Of a stretch of DNA of 64,000 nucleotides, positions 48,152 to 59,265 are shown in pieces; position 1 is the first letter of the stretch; the number at the start of each line of letters is the position of its first letter. Below the pieces are notes generated by a model. The model made no database searches. It worked only from the letters and a program-made list of their open reading frames with translations, and was not told the origin of the DNA. Source of the stretch: Cheilinus undulatus (taxonomy: Eukaryota > Chordata > Actinopteri > Labriformes > Labridae); contig NC_054872.1 in NCBI RefSeq assembly GCF_018320785.1, positions 41,094,551-41,158,550 on the forward strand, read 5' to 3'. The translations under genes and the position numbers were made by a program.

Positions 48152-48727
48152 CCTGACATGCCAGATGGATTGTTTCACACGTCCATCTGGAAAACCTTTG
48201 ATATACAGCGTTTGGGAAAGGGCAGAGCCTTTGAAAAAAAACTTGGAGGGTGATTGGATGAACATTCTGTCACATCTTTACAGGCCATTTAGAGCAACAA
48301 AACGCGTGACGTCACCGCTACTGAGGTGCGCGTGCGAAACTACCGAGAAATAAATTCCATAGAGAACTGCCTAACATGAACCACAGCGACTATAGACATG
48401 CCAGTACATGACTTTTGTTGTTTTTGAAAAGAAAACAACTCAATGCTGTTCTTTGTATATTTTTTTAACTAAGAAAAATGTCATCAAGTTCTGATAAAAC
48501 TGGCGCTTTAGCAGCATCCATGCTAAGATCTTCCCCATGATTGCACCAGCCTCTTGTTGCTGCTTGCTTACGTCACGACTCCACCATGCCCGAAAGCACT
48601 TCCCCTCGTCGCTGATTGGTCCTGTCACTTTCTAACTGGGCCCAAATGGTTCAGATGGGAGCTTTGCAAGATGGATTTGCCAGTGAGAAACACGGTAACC
48701 GGCGTATCCATCTGCTTTGCAAGGTTA
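48152..48727 (-). mobile_element. Hairpin-ended element family 2, copy in reverse orientation
   Basis: Starts CCTGACATGCCAGATGG and ends CATCTGCTTTGCAAGGTTA, the same ends as 7281-7795 read on the other strand. CCAGATGG (48161) pairs with CCATCTGG (48183), and AGATGGAT (48669) with ATCCATCT (48706). On the minus strand a frame contains MGKILAWMLLKRQFYQNLMT, aligning poorly with the helicase-like start because of substitutions and a frameshift. Confidence 0.65.
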
Positions 48728-49729
48728 CCACCACAGATTATGACTAATCATGACTTTAAAAAAATACTGTACATGCACATGTAATTCTCACAACGCCAGA
48801 CCAGATAGGGTCCTACGAGCCCCCTGAAACTTTGGGAACCAGTGCCTGAAAGGATCCTTTAGATATTGTGTTTAAAAGCATGGGATTGCCATGAGGTATA
48901 CTTACCTCGACCTCTTTAATGTTTCTTTCTTTCTTGAGTCAGTGTGGGTATCAGACATCTTGCTTCGAACACTTGCTCTGATTGTAGTTCACAGGTTGCC
49001 TGTTTGAATGAATGAACCCTTTAATTCTTACTAAAAACAATCACAAAGCAAAACAACTCCTGATTTATAAGAATAAACATGATTAAATCATAAAAAGTAC
49101 CATAGATTAAACATTAAACCATATATTCTTTGTCTGTTTTATAACTTTTTTGCCTCTGACTATGCGATGGAGAAGCTGCAGGGTTTGGCTCTAAAGATAT
49201 ACTTCCTTTAAAAACAGGAAGCTACGGTGTGACCTGTTATTAAACAGCTGTAGATCACTCTGATAAAACACCATAAACAGTGAATCAAGGAGGAAGGGAC
49301 ATTGAATATCAAGAAGGTGTTTCATTACATGAAACTCTTATGTAAGCCACAAAAATGTCAACTTCATTTGTGTTTTCCAGGAAATGATACCTCCAGGAAA
49401 TGTCATGTAAAGCAGACTACCAGAGGATGATAGAAGTGATGAAAAAAGAAAGTTTAATATCAAATTTAACTCCAGGGGTGCTGAAAGGCACAAGTGTGAG
49501 GTCATTGTTTTGTACAGTGGATTAAGTTTTTACATTTTGACGTGTGAGCAAACATCCAAAACTGTAATAAAGCACAAAGGTCATTTTAGAAATGGTAAAC
49601 TTTTACTTCAGTAATGTCAGAACATTTTGTTTAAATATTTTCTGTTTCATCTCTTACAAATGTTCGACTTCTTTGTTCAACTGAGCAATTTTAGTATGAA
49701 AAGTTTCATCTAGTGACAATGACCCAAAC
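48728..49729. other. Intergenic, nothing recognised
   Basis: No gene or confident repeat was seen. Confidence 0.4.
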
Positions 49730-49972
49730 TGGCCCTGAAGGGGATTGAAGCATATGCTGCACTAAGAAAGTACCAGATGCTCCTCATTTTTCCAGTTTTG
49801 TCATGTTGCAGCCTGATGCTACAGGCGACAAAATTCATTGTATTCTCATTTACACTCAGAACCTCATCACAACAAAGTGAAAATAAAGTTTTGAAATTTT
49901 TTTCCGCAAAGTTATTAAAAATAAAAAACTGATAAGTCATACTGACATAAGTATTCAGACCCCTTACAGCAA
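49730..49972 (-). mobile_element. 3' part of a salmon-type Tc1-like element
   Basis: On the minus strand: GGTCTGAATACTTATGTCAG, then TATTTTTAATAACTTTGCGG, TTCACTTTGTTGTGATGAGG and CAACATGACAAAACTGGAAA. These are the landmarks of the non-coding 3' part of Tc1-like elements common in fish. A further trace in the other direction is at 50505-50610 (CTTTGTCATGATGGGGTACC). Confidence 0.6.
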
Positions 49973-50610
49973 TGTTCTCAACTGGTAGGTCGGGACCCAA
50001 AAGTGTCCCTATGAGGATTACAAGGCATGAGACCATCATCTTTATGCAAAAATAAGTAATAATACAAAAATGTATATTATTTAGCCACTTAAGACACAAA
50101 CTTTTTTATCTGTTAGTATTTTTTTGCTGAAAATATGTTTGTATGTTTGTATCAGTTTTCAGTGAAATTCTACTGTTAATGTCGATCCTCAGCCGTATGT
50201 CGTCATCGTTGTTGCTAAATGTTTTAATTGCAAGACGGCGATGACATCATTGCCCGTGGCCGGAGTAGTGTCCGAAATCTTTTTGTGTATTTATAGTGAG
50301 AGCACTATATGGTCCACTTAATGCAGCTCACTATATAGTGGACAGGGAGTAGGGAATGAGTGAGTGGTTTTGGACAAAGACTGTGAAAACATTCTGCTGC
50401 ACTGAAAGTTCCCAAGAGCAAAGCGGCCTCCATATTTATCAAATGGAAGAAGCTTGTCACAACCGGGACTCTTCAAAGAGCATTCAGAGAAATGAGAGGA
50501 ACCTTTTTTCACTTTGTCATGATGGGGTACCGCGGAGAATAATGAGAATAGAAATTGTTATTGATTGTAGAAAAAATGGGAAAAAAATCAGACCCCACTC
50601 TAGGAAAAAG
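49973..50610. repeat. Mosaic of short repeat fragments
   Basis: Includes CTCAACTGGTAGGTCGGGACC (49979), a hAT-type end. Another block (50264-50362) is bounded by AGTGTCCGAAATC and GTGGTTTTGGACA and holds paired CACTATAT...ATATAGTG motifs. A Tc1-like trace lies at 50505-50610. None is coding. Confidence 0.45.
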
Positions 50611-52184
50611 TGCTTTGGATAATAGATAATACCCTACTGGCTGTATTTTGGTTAACATTTAATGACATTTACTTGTTTATTTGCATGTACTTTGGCTTTT
50701 TAGCTTGGTGAGGAGACTTTTAGGAAGCTTGATTAGAGCAGATGTGCAGCTATGTAAAAAAGAAGGGAATTCATTACTATTATAACACAAAGTAAACACA
50801 AGAGGGATTGTGGGAAATATAGATATCAAGTTTAATGCTTTAAAAACTATTATATTAAGTAAAACTCTCCATCTGAAACTGCTGCTGAATGCTTATGCAC
50901 CAATGAGGAATTAAATGAAGCACCAATCTAACATGCAGCATTATCTTATTGAATTCTTAATGCTAATGTCGCTCTGATTTCCACCATTAGTGCCTGTAAT
51001 GGTTCCTTTAATGATTTCTTAAAAGATAAATCTTGTGACTGAGCCAGTTTTGAGCAGCAGGCAGATTTATTTCTGCCCTATGTGGCCGGGAGAGATGACA
51101 GAGCCGGCAAACAATCCTTGTAGAAGTACAAAGCCAGAGAGGAACAAAGGATCAAGTGTTTGAGAGAGTGTGAAGGAGCCTGAGATACCTGTAGAGGTGA
51201 TGTCATGGTTCCCTTAGTCCTGATAAATGTGTGCACAGGTAGAGCAGGCATAGATAAGGCGAGAGCTGAGTGTGTCACGGAAAAGGATGTTTATTATGCC
51301 ATATTAAATGCACTCAATCCTATTAATGTGGTGTTAATTACACCAGTACACACGTAGATTGATCTTTCAGAGTATCGATGTGAAACAGCTTCTGAGATTT
51401 CCAGTTACTTTCCCTGATTCTGGACTTAAAAGTGTTTTTTTCTAAATGCTTTTGTTAAGCTCCTTCAAGTTTAAGGTCAAGACATTACAGCATCAACTCA
51501 ATTAAACTGTTAAAAACAACAGGAGAGGTTCACATTTAACATTAGATGTTTCCCTTTCTTATGCATTAACAGGAAAGATGCTCAGCTTTCTCTTCCTCTG
51601 TCTGATCAGCTGCAGGCATGCACAGGTGACCTACGTGACCTCCATGCTAATATGAGAGTTAGAGGAGATATTTCACTTGTTTACTGGTCATGAACAGCTT
51701 GCTACTGATCTAAAAAATATTTATATATGTGTGGTGTGCACATTGTTGCATTTTTTTTTGTATGAATTTTTAAAATGAAAATTGATTTTGCATTTTCATT
51801 GCTGCAGCCATGGAGCAGTCTTATGTTTTCCTTAAGAAATGTCTGTAAATATGAGCACTTTACAGACTTTGCTTATCCTGTGTGAATGAACCGCACCAAA
51901 CTCTGACCTCAGGAGGTAATTCACTAACTATTAGAGGTCCGGTATCACCAGAGTCTGGTCTGGTTATATTAGTCCTGTGTGAAAAGCACTTGAGACTTAT
52001 GTTTATGCTGCATGTGGTTTAATTAATGCGGTTGCATATTTACAGCTGTATGGAGAGCATGTCAGAGCCAGATACAATTTTTTTTTAAAGTCCATGGACA
52101 AGTAAGGCCTGTACATAAAAAATTAATATGGCAATACAGCGTCACGTGGATCTTGCTGATACATGTATATATGTTAATAATATT
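50611..52184. other. Intergenic, nothing recognised
   Basis: No gene or confident repeat was seen. Confidence 0.4.
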
Positions 52185-52440
52185 TACCTCTGCCAAGGAG
52201 GTTATGTGATCGGGTGGGTTTGTTCGTTTGTTAGTTTGTTAGCAACATAACTTAAAAAGTCATGGATGGATTTTGATGAAATTTTCAGAAATGGCATAAG
52301 GAGAAGGAGAATAACTGATTAGATTTTTGGACTGATTCGGATCACCGTTTGGATCCAGGATTTTTTTTGAAGGATTCTTCACTATTGGGAGATAGGGCTA
52401 ATGGCAGAGGTCTGCGCTGTTACCACTTTACACCAGGAGA
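52185..52440 (+). repeat. GCCAAGGAGGTTATG-type dispersed repeat, copy 1
   Basis: CTCTGCCAAGGAGGTTATGT...AAAAAGTCATGGATGGATTT TGATGAAATTTTCAG...GATTCGGATCACCGTTTGGA TCCAGGA...GGATTCTTCACTATTGGGAG is a well-known animal-wide repeat type. A second copy follows at 52596. Confidence 0.7.
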
Positions 52441-52595
52441 TGGCGGACATGAGTAACTTCAATCCCAGCAGCATTTTTTGGTGTGTCCCTATTCAAAGTT
52501 TCTAGTCCTCTATTGCGAGTTGGAGCGCAACAGAGAGAAAGACAGTGAATTGTAGCAAGAATACTCAAAATGCTGGGAGGAATAGAGGAATATTA

Positions 52596-53052
52596 ACCCT
52601 CTGCCAAGACATCTAGTTGTCTGGTGAGACCATGGGTGCTTCCGCCATGACAGTCCACATGTAGCAAAGCCAATGCTTTGCCTCATCGTGTCTCCACCCT
52701 ACCCGGGAGGGAGTAGTTGGCGAATTAGATTTTGGGAGTGATCTGGATCACCATCTGGATCCAGGAATGTTTTTTTTTTTTTTTTAAGTTTATTTTGGGC
52801 ATTTTTGTGCCTCCATTTGACAGAGGAGGACAGTGGATAGAGTCAGAAACAGGGACGAGAGGGCAGGGGAGAGACACACGGCAAAGGGCCCAGGGCCGGA
52901 CCCGAACCTGGGCCATCCGCGTACATGGGGCGCGCCCCAAACCACTCAGCCACCTGCGCCCCATGGATCCAGGAATGTTTTTAAAGGATTCTTCACTATT
53001 GGGAGATAGGGCAAATGGCGGAGGTCTGCGCTTTCTGAGTGCTTTTCTAGTT
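52596..53052 (+). repeat. GCCAAGGAGGTTATG-type dispersed repeat, copy 2, split by a SINE
   Basis: Starts CTCTGCCAAGACATC and ends GGTCTGCGCTTTCTGAGTGC TTTTCTAG. The sequence around GGATCCAGGAATGTTTTT is duplicated on both sides of the SINE at 52775-52963. Confidence 0.7.
52775..52963 (-). repeat. tRNA-derived SINE, copy D, with 19-bp target duplication
   Basis: On the minus strand the head reads GGGGCGCAGGTGGCTGAGTG G..., with a perfect Pol III A box (TGGCTGAGTGG) and a near-perfect B box (GGTTCGGGTCC). The poly-A tail is at 52775-52785. The flanking TGGATCCAGGAATGTTTTT at 52756-52774 and 52964-52982 is the target duplication. This is the best preserved copy. Confidence 0.9.
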
Positions 53053-54391
53053 TATTATGTTCATTTGCTGCTATTTTTATCTTTGCACTATCTGAATCTA
53101 AAGCAACGGCATTTCGTTCTGATGTGTGCTGTTTTGGTCTGACTAACAAATGAAGTCTAAGTTTATCTCTAAGTCTTCAGTGTTTATAACACCCTGCTTA
53201 TCATCCCAAATCAACACAGATCCCAATATGTGCTATACTGTGGCTTTGGTCTTGGTATTGTCTTGTATTTTGAGGCTGAGGAAAATACCTAGCCCAAGGA
53301 AAAGTGGTATGACCAAAACCAAAACTTTACCAAAACACCTTAAGGGATAATTTTGTAGTTTGATTGAATGAATTATTATATAAATTAAATAACAACCCTT
53401 AAACAAAAGAAATAAGAAAAAAAAGAAAAATATTACATGAATAAAATTTGTCTTTAATATCATATGTGTAGCAATATTGATTTAAATTTCTTCTTGCACA
53501 TAAAGTAAAAAATGCACCAAAGAAAATGTTCTGGCTAATGATTAGGATGGGTTAGCCAGTCATAAGAACAACCAAAATAAAATTAACTACTAGAATACTC
53601 TATTTCTGTATGTTTTCACAGAACTATTAAGTGGTATATAATCAAACTGGCATTGAAATGGCAATTTTTTAAGATATGATTCAAAAAGAGTGATGTAAAT
53701 TAAAATTAAATGACAACCCTTGAACAAAGGAAATACTATTTTTAAAATTGTTCTATCATAATTTATTTGCAGTTTAAATGAGTTTACACAATGTGTTAAC
53801 AGTAAATGAGTTTTTCTTAACAGGACACTAAGATTGCTTCTTTAAAGCAGTGTGAACATGTTTTCATGGAGGAATCAACAGAAGTCTTACCAGAAGTGTT
53901 TGGACTTCATGTACAGTGTGTCTGTGGTTGTCTTGTTGACAGTGTGACTGATATTGCTCCAGATTTGTGGTTTCCTGTTTTGCACCTTTCACCTCTGCTT
54001 AAGCAACGACTCATTAAAGTTTCATCATGTTAAGTAACAAATGTTTTTACAAGGTGAGTAACAACAGGTCTTGGCTCGTGGGAGTTTTTCACAAGCCTCC
54101 CAAGGTTTCCCAGACATCTGTGGAATGTCTCTGTGGTTTGTGTTACTTTAATCTTTACATTAACGACGGGTAATCAGAGCATCGTCAGGCTGTGTGATTT
54201 GACAGTGACGTTAGGAAACATAATCTGGACTCAGACACAGGCTGACATGACTTATTCAGAGAAAGTTGGCACCACCTCGTGGTTAAGGAGGAACAGGTTT
54301 ATTTATAACACCATTTACACACACAGTGATTCAAAGTGCTTTAGGGGGATAAAACATTACATTAGGAGCATTATTAGAAAAATAACATTAA
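53053..54391. other. Intergenic, nothing recognised
   Basis: AT-rich. The word ATGACAACCCTT(A/G)AACAAA(A/G)GAAATA occurs near 53390 and 53708, hinting at a small local duplication. No gene was seen. Confidence 0.45.
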
Positions 54392-55020
54392 AGACCTTGT
54401 AGGGTGATAATGAATCTGTATTTAGGTTTGTTGTATGACTGGTCTCTGTGTTATGAACCCCTAAATCAAATTTCTGTCAACTAAAACATCTCTAAGTTTA
54501 TGAAATGAAGCTTCAAAATCATGAAAAATGAGGCAGTTAAATCTGCTCCAGGATGGTGTGGGCGTGTCTGTTAACTGAGCTGATGCCACACCCACTAAGG
54601 AGAAATACGATCCTCTCAGATTTAAAATAAGTTACAATCTGGATGTTGAATTTATAATCAGAGTGCAGTTGCCTGGCTCTGTGCCAGAGAAGACACAGAG
54701 TCTGTTTCTGGTTCAGATCTCTCTGTTATGTTGCTTTGAATGATCCATAGACCACTGTAGCAGATAGATTTGGCAAATTTACCTCACAATGAACCAAAAA
54801 AACAGCATCTAACTGACAGTTAACTTTTAATGAAGGCATTGACATCAGTTAGCAACAGACTGTTCTGAGATGAACCACTCTGTGATTTTATATTTTTGTG
54901 TTAGAGGGGCGGGGTCATTCCCATGACATCATGAGCCCACATATTGGCCCCGCCCACATGAAACCAAGCCTGGAAAGAGGTGAGGCTGTCTAAATCCAGA
55001 ATTCAGTCACATATAGATCT

Positions 55021-55695
55021 TGTCCAATTGTTTCAACAATCTATGGTATCTGCTCAGTGATATGTGAATAGTGAGTATAAAACAATTCATTAAAATCAAT
55101 TTAACATAATTGTTGCGCTCATTTAGTCTTAAAACTCATGTAAGCATTCTAATATTTCCTTATGTAGCTGACCTGCGCCCATTGATATGAAAGTGACGGT
55201 ACTATTGCATGAAGAAGACAATGAAGAAGACAAACTGTTATTCAGGTCAAGTGACTTCCAGTGTGTAGGTGAGTTATTGCAGCGCCTGTTGTCTGCAGCA
55301 GGGCACGTGCATTTTTTCCACTTTTTTGCCCCTTTTCACCCATTTTTTCAACTTTTTCACCCATTTTTGCCAGTGTAACCCATCTCTGCTAACCTTGCAA
55401 AGCAGATGGATTTGCCAGACTCCATCTCTGTCACCAGGCGAATTCATCCCGAAAAGCTCCAATCCACAACGTTTGTGTTGAACCAAGCACTTTTCGGACC
55501 AATCAGCATCATTTGAGAAGAACGAGACGATAGCTATGGGCGGGGTTTACTTACACTAACTGTTTGTAATGCTGCCTCCTGTGATGTGAAAAACTCAGAT
55601 ATAGCTCTAGTATAGCATCAGTCTTATCAGAATTTGACCACGTTTCTGCATGAAATACAGAATAAAAACAACACTAAAACCTCTTCATGATGGGA
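55021..55695. repeat. Inserted 675-bp segment, near-identical to 58249-58923
   Basis: Flanked by AGATCT (55015-55020 and 55696-55701); the empty site is visible at 5811-5816. Only about four differences are seen against 58249-58923 (for example TATCTGC/TATTTGC, TTTAACA/TATAACA, CCTTTTC/CCTCTTC, CTTATCA/CTTACCA). It contains a truncated family 2 element from 55390. It has no terminal repeats of its own. Confidence 0.8.
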
Positions 55696-55757
55696 AGATC
55701 TCATTGTTTTCACATGTTTACAGCAACCATATTCCAACATATCTAGAGTGTTCACAC

Positions 55758-56964
55758 CAGTGCTTTAAGTGGGCCGGTATGCAACGGTACGCAGTACTGC
55801 CACTTCTAAATTTTGCCCCTTGACTTCTTCCAGCTTACTGGCAAGTACTGGTACGCTCTCCTGTCCTCTCCACAGCTGACAGCTAAAGTTGATGATTCAT
55901 GACAGTATCTATGCATTATGTGGCATACAGCGCTCTTCCCGCTGTGTACTGTGATGTTTTTATCTGTACGCGAATTCAGGTGAACTAACCTGCCACTGTT
56001 GAGAGGGAAACCAGAGATTAAATTGTTCACCTCTCCTGGACAATGGCAGCGCGTGAGCTTAGCGTCGCCTCCTCCATGGGGCTTTGTCCACTGACACCTG
56101 TTCGTACTGCTGCTGAACGAGACATCAACACTAATAATGTTCAATAACAGTATGATCAGACTGTTGGTGAAAGGATCAAGGGCTGTAGTTTTGCTTAAAG
56201 AACAGCCGACTCACTGACAAAGACAAAAAGCATGGACATACGGCGGCAAAGTCAGCTCATAGACGGAGCAGAGACTCGGGGTGTCAGTGAGAGGAGGGGC
56301 TGATTAATCTCTACATTTGGTGACAAAGAACAACTATTAAACTCACTGCATTTTATATTTCTATTTTATCAAAGAGCCTTTTTACTTTTTATGTACAATA
56401 TATATATATTTTTTTATTGTTTATGTTGTTATTTCATGATTTTTAAAAATTTATTTAAGGGCTTGTTGCCTTTATTTGGAGAGGACAGGACAGTGGATGG
56501 TGTAGGGAATCATGAAGAAAAAGTCAGGAATATTAGGACTATGAATCACAAACACTAATAGGCTTCCTGACCCCAAAACATTATCTGTTTCAGATGCTGA
56601 GTCTAGTGGGGAAATAATATTTCATTTTTCTTATTTTATTTAAGGAACTTTATTGTTTCATAGTGTGTCTTCCCCACAAACATGTAGTTTATTTTTATTA
56701 ATTTTCCATGTCCATGTTGACAATAATCAGATTGCTGTTAAAAGTGACAGCAGGACATTTGATCCATGTGGATTTGACTTAGAGGTGACAGTTTTTGTTA
56801 TTTCTTTGTAGATTAAAAATATTCTAATATAAATCATGTATTGCCTTTCAGCTAAATTAAGCTACTACTAAGATATGATTTTTGCTCCATACCGCCCAAA
56901 TTAGTTCTGGGATTGTGTGAGAAGAGAGTACTGGCACTTATTTTTTTTTCCACTTAAAGCACTG
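55758..56964. mobile_element. Non-autonomous hAT-like element with 17-bp perfect inverted ends
   Basis: CAGTGCTTTAAGTGG at the left is exactly inverted at the right as CCACTTAAAGCACTG, extending two bases outward (ACCAGTG/CACTGGT). The 8-bp flanks GTTCACAC and GTTAGGAC align to GTCGAGAC in the uninterrupted MITE copy near 5870. No transposase is recognised; the 112-codon minus frame at 55806-56144 has no familiar motif. Confidence 0.7.
56445..56515 (-). repeat. SINE tail fragment
   Basis: AAATTTATTTAAGGGCTTGT then GCCTTTATTTGGAGAGGACA GGACAGTGGATGG resembles the 3' body of the tRNA-derived SINE seen at 52775. The head is missing. Confidence 0.45.
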
Positions 56965-57396
56965 GTTAGGACACAAACTTTGGATTTCACTTTACAGGGT
57001 CTTTAAGCACAACTAAAACATTAATATACATTCAAACACATTCAAATACATTTAAAAGAAGTGGACAGTTCACATTGTGGTGAAACTTCAGTAAAAGTGC
57101 TCAACTGACTTCATTAATAGAAACTGTATTCCTCTTTGATTCAATAAGATAAAAACAAAGCAATATTATGTTTTTATAAATTACACACATGAACAATTTG
57201 ACCTCTTGCTTATAAAAGTCATACAATCATTTAAAATGGAGCTAGCTTAAACAATAACAAAGCTCCAGATGGTACCCATGAGTCATGACACGAAAATATT
57301 CAGGAGATGACTTAAGTGTGGAAGTTTTAAGTGCCAGGAGAAGAAAAAGTACACACCTATTGATTTCAAGTAAGACCAGTTACTCTGGTTAAAATT

Positions 57397-57482
57397 TCCA
57401 TCCATCCTTTTTCTACACTGCTTATCCCATTCAGGGTCACAGGGGGTGGGGCCTAGCCCAGCTGTCATTGGGCCTGAGGTCA
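57397..57482 (+). repeat. Dispersed fish repeat (CCATCCATCC...GGGTCACAGGGGG type)
   Basis: CCATCCATCCTTTTTCTACA CTGCTTATCCCATTCAGGG then CAGCTGTCATTGGGCCTGAG is a very common short block in fish DNA. The reverse-oriented partner is at 10460-10545. Confidence 0.7.
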
Positions 57483-57606
57483 CCAGCAATTTATTTTTTT
57501 GTTTTAAATCATGGAGTGCATTTGTCATGCTAAAATACAAAAAAGTTGATTCTGATTTTACGTTTCACTATAAACATCAATTTTTTTTGTCTAACTGGAT
57601 CATTGA

Positions 57607-57720
57607 GTATAAAACAATTAATTAAAAATCACTTTAATGTTATTGTTTGTGCTTTTATTCCAATAACCTATAATCCTTATCTGCTTGTATTCCCTCATAT
57701 AGCTGACCTTACTCTGACAA
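57607..57720. repeat. Diverged relative of the 55021/58249 segment
   Basis: GAGTATAAAACAATTAATTA..., then ATAGCTGACCT align with GAGTATAAAACAATTCATTA... and GTAGCTGACCT of the 675-bp segment, showing that segment contains an older repeat family. Confidence 0.5.
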
Positions 57721-57759
57721 TATGGCGACGACATTGACGTATAACCAGCCAGTCAGTGT

Positions 57760-58245
57760 GGTGTTGCATATTATGTATTTGCCAAGCGGCAACCTTCGAT
57801 CCTGAAAAATGAAGCCAATACGGAAGTGCAAAAAATTGCTGCACCACGAGTGTCCACTTGAGGCTGGCTGCAGGAGCACCAGAAGTCCCGTCTGGACACA
57901 TGTTAAACAGCTGGTTTTGACGCTAGAAATGGACTGGTTTACAGCCTGGTTCAAAACACAAAACGTGTCTCATTAGCTAGTGTCTTATTGTGCCTCCACT
58001 GTAGTTTGGATTATATTTAGGATGAAAGCTGATTGGCGTGTCTCATTTGATTGACAGATAGCTTGGCAGGCAGAGGCTCCGTTTGCTAGCTAGCAGGCTG
58101 ACAGGAAGTCGCGCTTAGTGGGCGGGCCATTAGGTTGATCCACAGCTCGGTTGAGACTGCGATTTCAATATGGAAGCCTCCACGGATTGGCTTCAAGAGC
58201 CGTTTGAGTCCGCCTATTGTAAGCAGACGACCGACGTCACACAGG
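57760..58245. repeat. Dispersed fish repeat (GTGTCCACTTGAGGCTGGCT type)
   Basis: GAAAAATGAAGCCAATACGG AAGTGCAAAAAATTGCTGCA and GTGTCCACTTGAGGCTGGCT belong to a common fish repeat. The interval ends at the 58249 segment. Class not assigned; no coding. Confidence 0.55.
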
Positions 58246-58248
58246 GTT

Positions 58249-58923
58249 TGTCCAATTGTTTCAACAATCTATGGTATTTGCTCAGTGATATGTGAATAGT
58301 GAGTATAAAACAATTCATTAAAATCAATATAACATAATTGTTGCGCTCATTTAGTCTTAAAACTCATGTAAGCATTCTAATATTTCCTTATGTAGCTGAC
58401 CTGCGCCCATTGATATGAAAGTGACGGTACTATTGCATGAAGAAGACAATGAAGAAGACAAACTGTTATTCAGGTCAAGTGACTTCCAGTGTGTAGGTGA
58501 GTTATTGCAGCGCCTGTTGTCTGCAGCAGGGCACGTGCATTTTTTCCACTTTTTTGCCCCTCTTCACCCATTTTTTCAACTTTTTCACCCATTTTTGCCA
58601 GTGTAACCCATCTCTGCTAACCTTGCAAAGCAGATGGATTTGCCAGACTCCATCTCTGTCACCAGGCGAATTCATCCCGAAAAGCTCCAATCCACAACGT
58701 TTGTGTTGAACCAAGCACTTTTCGGACCAATCAGCATCATTTGAGAAGAACGAGACGATAGCTATGGGCGGGGTTTACTTACACTAACTGTTTGTAATGC
58801 TGCCTCCTGTGATGTGAAAAACTCAGATATAGCTCTAGTATAGCATCAGTCTTACCAGAATTTGACCACGTTTCTGCATGAAATACAGAATAAAAACAAC
58901 ACTAAAACCTCTTCATGATGGGA
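58249..58923. repeat. Second copy of the 675-bp segment
   Basis: See 55021-55695; the offset is exactly 3228 bases throughout, so there are no indels. Here the sequence continues beyond the segment into the rest of a family 2 element, so this locus looks like the source. Confidence 0.8.
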
Positions 58924-59265
58924 AAGACATTTTCGCTCCTCTGCCGCTCTGCTTCGGCATGAGTTTTTGAGAGTTATTGGGGGAAAGGGTTAGTTGTTGT
59001 GAGTGGTTGTATACAATGGCTGCTGGTGGAGTGATTAGCTCGGGCTTAGCCACAGAGGCAGTTTTGTCAGAACTTGAAAAAAGCACATGTGTACAACGTC
59101 GTTTTGTTTTGTTGCTCTGACTGGCCCGTCATGAATGTGACAGACAGAATGTTCCTCCAATCACCTTCCGAGAATTTTTTGAGGGGTCCTGCCCTTCCCA
59201 GACGCTTTGAATGTGAAATATGTTGGTGCAATGGATATGTGAAACAGTTTATCTGTTGTGTCTGG
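58618..59265 (+). mobile_element. Hairpin-ended element family 2, longest unbroken copy
   Basis: TAACCTTGCAAAGCAGATGG at the left and TGTGACAGACAGAATG...CCCTTCCCAGACG...GTTTATCTGTTGTGTCTGG at the right match 7281-7795. It is flanked by related CACTTTTCACCCATTTTTTG sequence on both sides. ATGGCTGCTGGTGGAGTGAT (59015) is the helicase-like start, followed by VLSELEKS, after which the frame shifts. Confidence 0.6.

Larger units (their letters stand above)
54392..57002. mobile_element. TTAA-target MITE family 1, copy with two nested insertions
   Basis: The left end AGACCTTGTAGGGTGATAAT and the right end TTTCACTTTACAGGGTCT are inverted and flanked by TTAA (54388-54391, 57003-57006). Compared with the copy at 5338-5902 it holds a 675-bp segment at AGATCT and a 1207-bp hAT element. 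It also keeps about 140 bases lost from the 5338 copy. Confidence 0.75.

Noticed and set aside
52775..52963. tRNA gene suggested by perfect A and B boxes
   Set aside because: It is followed by a SINE body and poly-A tail and flanked by target duplications, and similar copies occur elsewhere. The cloverleaf is degraded.
55187..55378. A 63-codon frame present twice (also 58415-58606) as a duplicated small gene
   Set aside because: The two copies are part of a recently copied 675-bp repeat segment. The frame has no recognisable domain and ends in FHFF/FHPF low complexity.
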